Positions 1 to 5,409 of a stretch of 7,966 nucleotides of DNA are shown in pieces. The translations under genes were made by a program, and so were the position numbers. Numbering within the stretch: the stretch's first letter is position 1; each line of letters opens with the position of its first letter. The notes beneath the pieces were generated by a model, which was given only the letters and a program-made list of their open reading frames with translations, was not told where the DNA came from and ran no database searches. Source of the stretch: Gammaproteobacteria bacterium (lineage in GTDB: Bacteria > Pseudomonadota > Gammaproteobacteria > Steroidobacterales > Steroidobacteraceae); contig JASHYG010000202.1 of the NCBI GenBank assembly GCA_030043215.1, forward strand, positions 1 to 7,966, written 5' to 3'.

Positions 1-53
1 CCATGAGCTCGCGGTACAATCTGCGCGAGCCCGCCGAGGAGATCTCCATCTGA
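1..53 (+). CDS. C-terminal end of an unidentified upstream gene (partial)
   Basis: The frame whose codons begin at position 3 runs open to a TGA at 51-53 and gives the tail SSRYNLREPAEEISI. Nearly every codon in it ends in G or C, as in the confirmed genes of the window, whereas the other two frames show less of this bias. It stops one base before the GTG of the PBP1b gene, so the two are probably co-transcribed. An ATG lies at 3-5, but the fragment is too short to be a gene by itself and is more likely the end of a longer reading frame cut by the window edge. The product cannot be identified from this tail. Confidence 0.5.
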   Translation, partial: MSSRYNLREPAEEISI

Positions 54-54
54 C

Positions 55-2367
55 GTGAAAGTTCGCCGGCTGATCATCCCAGGCCTGTTACTCGCCGCGG
101 TCGGCGCCATCGCGGCGGCCGTGTACGTCATGCGGCTCGACCGCATGGTCGTGACACAGTTCGAAGGACGGCGCTGGACGCTGCCGGCTCAGGTCTACGC
201 GGCGCCGCTCGAGCTGTACGTGGGACTGCCACTCTCCGGCAACGACGTGGAGACCGAGCTGCAGCGTCTCGCGTATCGCCGCGTCGACGATGTCGTTCGC
301 ACCGGGACCTACCGCCGGATCGGCGGGGAGATCGACGTGGGGCTGCGCGCCACGCGCTTCGCCGATCAGGCGCGGCCTGCCGAGCTGCTCACCGTCGCCA
401 CGGCGGACGGGGCGATCACGAGCCTGCGCGACGCCAGGGGCCAGCCGGTGCCCATCATCCGCTTGGATCCGCTGCTGATCGGCAGCATCTTCCCCATCCA
501 CGGAGAGGACCGCATCATCGTCACCCCCGCCGAGGTGCCGCCGCTCCTGCCCGCGGCGCTGAAGGCCGTGGAAGACCGCAACTTCGATACCAATCGCGGC
601 GTCAATCTCGTCGGCATCCTGCGGGCGCTGTGGTTCGACATCCGCGCGCGCCGGTTGGACCAGGGCGGCAGCACGCTCACCCAGCAGCTCGCGAGGAGCT
701 ACTTCCTGACGACGCGCCGCACCGCCTCCCGCAAGATCCGCGAGGCGATCATGGCGATCTCGCTCGATGAGCACTTCAGCAAGGCGGATCTCATGAACGC
801 CTACATCAACGAGATCCACCTGGGGCAGGACGGCGACCGGGCGATCAACGGCTTCGGCCTCGCCTCCGAGTTCTACTTCGGCAAGCCGCTGTCGGAGCTC
901 GATCTGCGGGAGATCGCCACGCTCGTCGCGCTGGTGCGGGGGCCGTCCTACTATGACCCGCGGCGACATCCCGACCGGGCCTTGAAGCACCGCAATCTCG
1001 TGCTCGACGAGCTGGTGGAGCAGCATGTCGTCTCGCAGACCGAGGCGCGCCTCGCGCAGGCCCAGCCCCTCGGAATCACGGCCAAGACCGCCGGCGCCTA
1101 CTACCCGGCCTATCTCGATCTGGTCCGCCGCACGCTCCGCCGCGACTATCGCGACCAGGATCTCACCGAGGCCGGACTCGAGGTGTTCACCAATCTCGAT
1201 CCGCGGGTGCAGGCGGATGCCGAGCACATCCTCGACAGCCAGCTCAGCCGGCTCGATCGCACGCACCGGCGGCGGGACAGCAGCATCCCGCTGGAGGGAG
1301 CGGTTGTCGTCACCGCGCCTGAAAGTGGCGACGTCATCGCTGTCGTCGGCGGCCGGGATTCGAGCTATGACGGGTTCAATCGAGCGCTCGACGGACGCCG
1401 GCAGATCGGCTCGCTCGTCAAGCCGTTCGTCTATCTTGCCGCTCTCGAGACCGGGCGCTACAACGCGACGACCCTCGTCGATGACGAGCCGGTCAGCATC
1501 AAGCTCTCGAACGGCAAGCTCTGGCGGCCCAGGAACTACAACCGCGAGGATGAGGGGCCGGTGCCGCTCGTGCGCGCGCTCGCCGAATCGCTGAACGATG
1601 CGACGGTGAACGTCGGCATGGACGTGGGTCTCGACAACGTGATCCACACGCTCGGACAGTTCGGACTCGAGCAGGAGCCGCCCAAGAATCCCTCGCTGCT
1701 GCTCGGCTCCCTGGGCTTGACCCCGCTCGAGGTGGCGCAGTTGTACGGCGGGCTCGCGAACGGGGGCTTTCGCACGACGCTGCGCGCAGTGCGCGCCGTC
1801 ATCAGCGCGGACGGTAAGGCTCTCAAGGCATTTCCGGTCGAGGTGCAGCCCGTTGCGCAGGCCGATACGGTGTACGAGGTGGATAGCATGCTGGAGCAGG
1901 TGGTCGAGCGCGGTACGGGCCGGCCGGCCCGTGCGGTGCTGCCGCCCGGGCTCATCGCCGCCGGCAAGACGGGCACCGGTCCGGATCTGCGAGACAGCTG
2001 GTTCGCGGGATTCTCGGGTAGCGACCTCGCGGTGGTCTGGGTCGGCTACGACGACGATGGGCCGACCGGCTTCACGGGCGAGTCCGGGGCGCTCTCCGTG
2101 TGGTCGCACTTGATGGCTGACATCGCGACGAGCTCTTGGAGCGCTCCGATGCCGGACTCGCTCGAGCAGATCACGATCGACTACCCGACAGGCCTGCGCG
2201 CCGCGGCCCAGTGCTCCGACGATCTGGTCACCCTCCCGGTTCCGCCGGGCACGAATCCGCCTCTCAAGCCCGGCTGTCTCGGCGCCTCGCTCGGCACGGC
2301 TCTCCACAGCACCGTGCAGAGCGCCATCCGGCACGCCGGACAGTGGCTGGGGGGACTCGTGCGTTGA
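55..2367 (+). CDS. mrcB: Penicillin-binding protein 1B, bifunctional glycosyltransferase/transpeptidase
   Basis: Class A PBP that polymerises lipid II into glycan strands and crosslinks the peptides at the periplasmic face of the inner membrane. The 770-residue protein has a very short cytoplasmic tail, a membrane anchor at about residues 6-26, a UB2H-like region at about 60-150, a GT51 domain at about 155-330 and a transpeptidase domain at about 410-690. GT51 motifs are EDRNF (catalytic Glu173), GGSTLTQQ at 204-211 and RKIRE (Glu230). Transpeptidase motifs are SLVK (nucleophile Ser453), SLN at 512-514 and KTG at 638-640. The UB2H region marks it as PBP1b rather than PBP1a. Asn180 stands where the first GT motif usually has His. 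Cys720 and Cys741 near the C terminus could form a disulfide. The start is the first possible one after an in-frame TGA at 4-6: a GTG with GAGGAG 13 nt upstream, which is a long spacing. It is shorter than the E. coli protein (844 aa), mainly at the N-terminal tail. It is followed directly by an activator-like lipoprotein gene. Confidence 0.96.
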   Translation: MKVRRLIIPGLLLAAVGAIAAAVYVMRLDRMVVTQFEGRRWTLPAQVYAAPLELYVGLPLSGNDVETELQRLAYRRVDDVVRTGTYRRIGGEIDVGLRATRFADQARPAELLTVATADGAITSLRDARGQPVPIIRLDPLLIGSIFPIHGEDRIIVTPAEVPPLLPAALKAVEDRNFDTNRGVNLVGILRALWFDIRARRLDQGGSTLTQQLARSYFLTTRRTASRKIREAIMAISLDEHFSKADLMNAYINEIHLGQDGDRAINGFGLASEFYFGKPLSELDLREIATLVALVRGPSYYDPRRHPDRALKHRNLVLDELVEQHVVSQTEARLAQAQPLGITAKTAGAYYPAYLDLVRRTLRRDYRDQDLTEAGLEVFTNLDPRVQADAEHILDSQLSRLDRTHRRRDSSIPLEGAVVVTAPESGDVIAVVGGRDSSYDGFNRALDGRRQIGSLVKPFVYLAALETGRYNATTLVDDEPVSIKLSNGKLWRPRNYNREDEGPVPLVRALAESLNDATVNVGMDVGLDNVIHTLGQFGLEQEPPKNPSLLLGSLGLTPLEVAQLYGGLANGGFRTTLRAVRAVISADGKALKAFPVEVQPVAQADTVYEVDSMLEQVVERGTGRPARAVLPPGLIAAGKTGTGPDLRDSWFAGFSGSDLAVVWVGYDDDGPTGFTGESGALSVWSHLMADIATSSWSAPMPDSLEQITIDYPTGLRAAAQCSDDLVTLPVPPGTNPPLKPGCLGASLGTALHSTVQSAIRHAGQWLGGLVR
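2349..2355 (+). promoter_or_regulatory. Ribosome binding site for the TTG-initiated lipoprotein gene
   Basis: A G-run ending in A (GGGGGGA) lies 8 nt before the TTG at 2364, inside the last codons of mrcB. It supports TTG as the start, because the frame has no ATG or GTG near the beginning of the signal peptide. Confidence 0.55.
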
Positions 2368-2936
2368 GCGTTCCGGGACGCCGAAGCCTCATCGCGCTGC
2401 TCGGGAGCGCTTTCGCGGCGCTGCTCACTGCCGGTTGCTCGGGGCTCATCGGGCCGACCTATCAGCCGGCTCCGTCTCAGCCCGTTCAGTCAGCTCCACG
2501 CCCCGCGCCCGCGCCACCGCCTGCACTCCCGCCCACGCCGACTCCGCCGCCTCCGGCACCACCTCAGCCGGCACCGACGCCGCCGCAGCCGCCCAAGCCG
2601 TTCCAGCTCGGAGCCGCGGCGGAAGCGCTCGTCGGCATCGCCCGGCAGGAGGCGGCCAACGGTGATCCCCAGCTCGCCCAGTCCACCGTCGAGCGCGCGC
2701 TGCGCATCGAGCCCGAGAATCCGCTGCTGTGGATCATGCTCGGCGAGGCGCACGAGAGCGCGGGCCAGTACGAGCTCGCCGGCAGCATGGGACGCAAGGC
2801 GCTCCAGCTCGCGGCCGGGGATGCGCAGACGCAGGCCCGCGCCTGGCGGCTCATCGGCGACTCCCTGCGCGCGCGCGGGCGCGATCAGCAGGCCGACGAC
2901 GCGTACTCGCACGCCGAGACACTCGCGCCGCAGTAG
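2364..2936 (+). CDS. lpoP: LpoP-like outer-membrane lipoprotein with Pro-rich linker and TPR repeats; probable PBP1b activator
   Basis: A 190-residue lipoprotein. Residues 6-24 form a type II signal peptide ending in the lipobox LTAGC, with Cys25 as the lipidated residue; Ser at +2 favours sorting to the outer membrane. Residues 31-79 are a low-complexity linker with about 26 prolines, followed by three helical TPR-like repeats at about 84-117, 120-152 and 155-189. In Pseudomonas aeruginosa the PBP1b activator LpoP is, as I recall, a TPR lipoprotein encoded next to the PBP1b gene, and architecture and position match that. By inference the linker spans the periplasm so the TPR domain can touch PBP1b. 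The frame is open back into mrcB, but the start is placed at TTG 2364: it gives a clean signal peptide, has a ribosome site at 8 nt, and overlaps the mrcB stop as TTGA, suggesting translational coupling. It lacks the LpoB fold of enterobacteria. The lipoprotein call is firm; the symbol rests on context. Confidence 0.82.
   Translation: MSVPGRRSLIALLGSAFAALLTAGCSGLIGPTYQPAPSQPVQSAPRPAPAPPPALPPTPTPPPPAPPQPAPTPPQPPKPFQLGAAAEALVGIARQEAANGDPQLAQSTVERALRIEPENPLLWIMLGEAHESAGQYELAGSMGRKALQLAAGDAQTQARAWRLIGDSLRARGRDQQADDAYSHAETLAPQ
2454..2600 (+). repeat. Proline-rich low-complexity tract within the lipoprotein gene
   Basis: Codons 31-79 of the lipoprotein are a C-rich run of imperfect CCN codons mixed with Ala, Gln and Thr codons; 26 of 49 residues are Pro. 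The length is likely to vary between strains by slippage or recombination. As protein it would be an extended, disordered spacer between the lipid anchor and the TPR domain. Confidence 0.7.
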
Positions 2937-2960
2937 CACCGGAGATTCCCGTCCGCTCGC

Positions 2961-2982
2961 GGCTGGCGCGCCCGCGCCGGCC
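2961..2982 (+). terminator. GC-rich hairpin after the mrcB-lipoprotein pair (possible terminator)
   Basis: Bases 2961-2969 and 2974-2982 pair as a 9-bp stem (one G-U wobble) closed by a GCCC loop, 24 nt after the lipoprotein stop. What follows is CC and then an alternating TA stretch rather than a T-run, so this is not a canonical intrinsic terminator. It may still slow or end transcription of the upstream pair. It also covers the place where a -35 box for the next gene would fall. Confidence 0.4.
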
Positions 2983-2984
2983 CC

Positions 2985-3012
2985 TATATACTATACCCCC
3001 CACCCTATAAGG
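2985..3012 (+). promoter_or_regulatory. Candidate promoter/operator of the CsoR/RcnR/FrmR-family repressor
   Basis: Immediately before the repressor gene lies an AT island in otherwise GC-rich DNA. It contains TATACT (2987-2992), a good -10 box, and the segment CTATACCCCCCACCCTATA (2991-3009), a C-tract flanked by two CTATA arms. Operators of this repressor family are typically a G/C-tract flanked by AT-rich arms, so autoregulation at this site is likely. No convincing -35 box is present at 17 nt upstream. The ribosome site AAGGA (3009-3013) touches the right arm and lies 7 nt before the ATG. Confidence 0.55.
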
Positions 3013-3020
3013 ACCACCCG

Positions 3021-3299
3021 ATGCCTCACACCACCGAAGACAGCATCAAGCTCAAGCAGCGCGTGCGCCGCATCCGCGGCCAGGTCGAGGCGATCGAGCG
3101 CGCGCTCGACGCCGGCGAGGATTGCGCCAAGATCATGCAGCTCGTCGTGTCCGTGCGCGGCGCCGCGAATGGTCTCATGGCGGAGCTGCTCGAGGATCAC
3201 ATCCGCCTGCACGTGGCCGATCCGGCCCATGACCGGGACCGCGAGCGGGCGAACGGGACGCAGCACCTCATCGAGGTGGTGCACGCCTATTTGAAATAG
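3021..3299 (+). CDS. Metal- or formaldehyde-sensing transcriptional repressor, CsoR/RcnR/FrmR family
   Basis: A 92-residue all-helical DUF156-family repressor, the normal size for the family. It shares with E. coli FrmR the stretch RVRRIRGQ (14-21), RGAANGLMAE (46-55) and the C-terminal AYLK. The sensing positions are all visible: Pro2, His3, Cys35, His60 and His64. FrmR uses Pro2 and Cys35 for formaldehyde and has Glu at 64; RcnR binds Ni/Co through His3, Cys35, His60 and His64. This protein therefore carries the full RcnR-type ligand set on a FrmR-like backbone, and its inducer could be Co/Ni/Zn, formaldehyde or both. The ATG at 3021 is well supported by AAGGA 7 nt upstream. It follows a family-type operator and precedes a porin gene by 46 bp; neither frmA nor a metal exporter is adjacent in this window. 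The family assignment is secure; the effector is not, so no symbol is given. Confidence 0.93.
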   Translation: MPHTTEDSIKLKQRVRRIRGQVEAIERALDAGEDCAKIMQLVVSVRGAANGLMAELLEDHIRLHVADPAHDRDRERANGTQHLIEVVHAYLK

Positions 3300-3345
3300 T
3301 GGGGCGCCACCATTACCTCGAGGCCGATTCCAGGGAGTCGATCGC

Positions 3346-4725
3346 GTGTTCCGGTCCCACGAGAAAGCCTTTGTCTGTCGCCGCCCGAGCGCGCGGTGGC
3401 CTGCCGGGATCGGTTGGCTCGCATGCGCCTGCATCGTGGCGTGGGTGATCGAGGGAGCCGCGCTCGCCGACGGTCCCGCTGCGGGGACGAGCGCCCCCTT
3501 CGCCCTCTTCGGCCAGGCCACGTACGTGGAGCAGGAGACCGACGGCTTCCACTCGCCGTACAGCGGACCGAACAGCTTGAGCCCAGACCAGGGCCGGGAG
3601 AGCACCGATGCGACGCTGTTCCTCGGGGCGCGGCTGTGGCAGGGCGCCGAGCTGTGGCTCGATCCCGAGGCCGACGAAGGCTTCGGCCTCGATGACACCC
3701 TCGGCCTTGCGGGCTTCTCGAGCGGCGAGGCGTACAAGATCGGCAGCAACCCGCCGTATTTCCGCTTGCAGAGGGCCTTCGTCCGGCAGACGTTCAATCT
3801 CGGGGACGACAGGACGGCGGTAGATGCCGGGCCCAATCAGTTCGCGGGCGCGGTGTCCTCGGATCGAGTGGTGGTGACGGTCGGCAAGTTCTCGGTCGTC
3901 GACGTGTTCGACACGAACCAGTACGCCCACGATCCCTCCCAGGATTTTCTCAACTGGGCCGCCATCGACGCAGGCACCTTCGACTATGCCGCGGACTCCT
4001 GGGGGTACACGGTAGGGGCGGCGGTCGAGTGGTACACCGGCCCGTGGGCCTGGCGCGCCGGCATCTTCGACCTGTCGAACGTGCCGAACAGCCCGACCCT
4101 CGAGCCCTGCTGCGACGAGTATCAGGTCGATCTGGAGATGGAGCATCGGCACCAGCTGCTCGGCCACCCCGGCAAGCTTGCGCTGACCGTGTTCCAGAGC
4201 GAGGCCCGCATGGCGCTGCTCGAGGATGCGATCGACTACGGGATCGAGAATGGGGTCCCTGCCGATCCGGCCCCCGTGCGGCAATATCGTAAGCGCGATG
4301 GCGTCTCGCTCGACTTCGAGCAGCAGATCACGGGCGATCTCGGAGTGTTCGCGCGCCTCGGAGACGCCGGCGGCAACGTCGAGACGTACGAGTTCACGGA
4401 CATCGACCACGCGCTCTCGCTCGGGACGTCACTCCAGGGGGATCTATGGGGTCGCCCCGACGACACGGTAGGTCTCGCCGACATCGTGGATGCCGCCTCC
4501 GCCGATCGCCTGCGCTATCTCGCAGCTGGAGGTCTCGGCGTACTGGTCGGCGACGGCGAGCTGCCCCATCCCGGCCACGAGGATATCGTCGAGAGCTACT
4601 ACAGCTTGAAGATCCTCTCGGCCTTGCACGTGTCGTTCGATTATCAGTGGGTGGAAAACCCCGGGTACAACCGCGACCGGGGTCCCGTGTCGATCGTCGC
4701 GGTGCGGGTGCACGTTCAACTTTGA
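3346..4725 (+). CDS. OprB-family (carbohydrate-selective) outer-membrane porin
   Basis: A 459-residue outer-membrane beta-barrel. A long basic N-region leads to a hydrophobic core at about 23-40 and a likely signal peptidase site after Ala-Leu-Ala at 41. The mature part has alternating strand patterns and several stretches familiar from OprB porins: DPSQDFLNWAAIDAGTFDY (about 196-214), EHRHQLLGHPGK (266-277), and near the C terminus HEDIVESYYSLKI and NPGYNRDRGPVSI. OprB porins pass sugars and other small solutes; the actual solute here cannot be read from sequence. The start is GTG at 3346 with AGGGAG 8 nt upstream. Oddities are the adjacent Cys255-Cys256 in a predicted loop (cysteines are rare in such barrels) and a C-terminal Leu instead of the usual Phe in the assembly signal. 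No promoter is seen in the 46-bp gap after the repressor gene, so the two are probably one transcript. Confidence 0.87.
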   Translation: MFRSHEKAFVCRRPSARWPAGIGWLACACIVAWVIEGAALADGPAAGTSAPFALFGQATYVEQETDGFHSPYSGPNSLSPDQGRESTDATLFLGARLWQGAELWLDPEADEGFGLDDTLGLAGFSSGEAYKIGSNPPYFRLQRAFVRQTFNLGDDRTAVDAGPNQFAGAVSSDRVVVTVGKFSVVDVFDTNQYAHDPSQDFLNWAAIDAGTFDYAADSWGYTVGAAVEWYTGPWAWRAGIFDLSNVPNSPTLEPCCDEYQVDLEMEHRHQLLGHPGKLALTVFQSEARMALLEDAIDYGIENGVPADPAPVRQYRKRDGVSLDFEQQITGDLGVFARLGDAGGNVETYEFTDIDHALSLGTSLQGDLWGRPDDTVGLADIVDAASADRLRYLAAGGLGVLVGDGELPHPGHEDIVESYYSLKILSALHVSFDYQWVENPGYNRDRGPVSIVAVRVHVQL

Positions 4726-4744
4726 GAGCGTGTGACGCGCTCTC
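4724..4744 (+). terminator. Hairpin overlapping the porin stop codon, in the convergent gap
   Basis: GAGAGCGTG (4724-4732) pairs with CGCGCTCTC (4736-4744) around a TGA loop: a 9-bp stem with one G-U pair, beginning within the porin stop codon. There is no T-run after it on either strand. Its position between two convergent genes makes it a candidate bidirectional transcription end or mRNA 3'-protecting stem. It is not a textbook terminator. Confidence 0.4.
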
Positions 4745-4750
4745 GAGGAC

Positions 4751-4770
4751 GCCGCGGCTAGCCGCGGCTA
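4751..4770. repeat. Tandem 10-bp repeat forming a perfect palindrome at the hisIE 3' end
   Basis: GCCGCGGCTA occurs twice in tandem. Together the copies contain an 18-bp perfect palindrome (4751-4768). The last three bases of the second copy are the hisIE stop codon on the minus strand. Without a loop it would fold imperfectly as RNA but could contribute to ending his operon transcription. Confidence 0.6.
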
Positions 4771-5409
4771 CTTCTTCGTGGCGTGCCGCGCTTCGAGCTG
4801 TCTAACGACGTCGGCGAGCGACAGCCCACGGCCCCTCAGCAGCACGAGCAGATGGAAGAGGAGGTCCGCCGACTCGGCCACGACCTTCTCGTCGGTCTCG
4901 CCCACGGCCGCGAGCGCGACTTCCAAGCCTTCCTCGCCGACCTTTTGGGCGAGCCGCTGGGGGCCCTCCGCGAGCAGCCGCGCGGTATAGCTGCCTTCCG
5001 GCCTCTCGGCGGCCCGCCGCTCGACGATGCGCTCCAGCTCCGCGAGAAACGCGAGCCGTTCCGCGGCGGTGAGCGCCTCGTCGCCGAAGCAGGTGCGCGT
5101 ACCCGTGTGGCAAACCGGGCCCTGCGGCCAGGCAGTGATCAGCAGGGTGTCGGCGTCACAATCGCAGCGGACGTCCTCCAGCAGCAAGGCGTTGCCGGAG
5201 GTCTCGCCTTTCTCCCACAGCCGTTGCCGGCTGCGGCTGAAGAACACCACGCGGCGGCGCTCGAGCGTGGCGCTCAGCGCCTCGGCGTTCATGAAGCCGA
5301 GCATCAGCACGGCCCCGGTTCCGGCGTGCTGAACGACCACCGGCAGCAGCCCGCCGCCTTTCGCAAAATCGAGACGGGAGATCTCCGCGGATGTCAGCGT
5401 CACGGCCAT
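4768..5409 (-). CDS. hisI: Bifunctional phosphoribosyl-AMP cyclohydrolase / phosphoribosyl-ATP pyrophosphatase
   Basis: HisIE (hisIE), cytoplasmic, steps two and three of histidine synthesis: the C-terminal HisE half hydrolyses PR-ATP to PR-AMP, and the N-terminal HisI half opens its purine ring. The 213-residue protein has the HisI domain at about 1-112, with metal-binding DCDAD (83-87) and [12 protein letters not shown] (97-108) supplying Cys84, Cys100 and Cys107 for zinc. The HisE domain at about 118-213 is MazG-like, with EEGLE (159-163) and [13 protein letters not shown]. The open frame extends far upstream, but the start is the ATG at 5409-5407: HisI proteins begin here, and GAGGT lies 6 nt before it. 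It overlaps the end of hisF by 10 bp, indicating translational coupling. It is the last gene of the operon, convergent with the porin gene. Confidence 0.95.
   Translation of the reverse strand: MAVTLTSAEISRLDFAKGGGLLPVVVQHAGTGAVLMLGFMNAEALSATLERRRVVFFSRSRQRLWEKGETSGNALLLEDVRCDCDADTLLITAWPQGPVCHTGTRTCFGDEALTAAERLAFLAELERIVERRAAERPEGSYTARLLAEGPQRLAQKVGEEGLEVALAAVGETDEKVVAESADLLFHLLVLLRGRGLSLADVVRQLEARHATKK

Noticed and set aside
38..47. The perfect palindrome GGAGATCTCC covering the mrcB ribosome site
   Set aside because: Ten bases with no loop cannot fold into a stable hairpin, and such a short palindrome is expected by chance.
88..2334. A 748-codon open frame on the minus strand opposite mrcB
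   Set aside because: It is an antisense shadow of a long GC-rich gene. The translation is Arg/Glu/His-rich with no recognisable domain, while the plus strand has all PBP1b motifs.
2136..2363. An N-terminal extension of the lipoprotein back to an ATG within mrcB
   Set aside because: It would bury the signal peptide and lipobox in the middle of the protein; the extension is out-of-frame mrcB sequence.
3021..3299. A formaldehyde detoxification (frm) operon
   Set aside because: The repressor is FrmR-like, but no frmA or frmB lies beside it; the next gene is a porin, so the frm label is not supported.
3313..4410. A 365-codon open frame on the minus strand opposite the porin gene
   Set aside because: The product is low-complexity Arg/Val-rich sequence without family motifs. 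The plus-strand frame has a signal peptide and OprB-type motifs.
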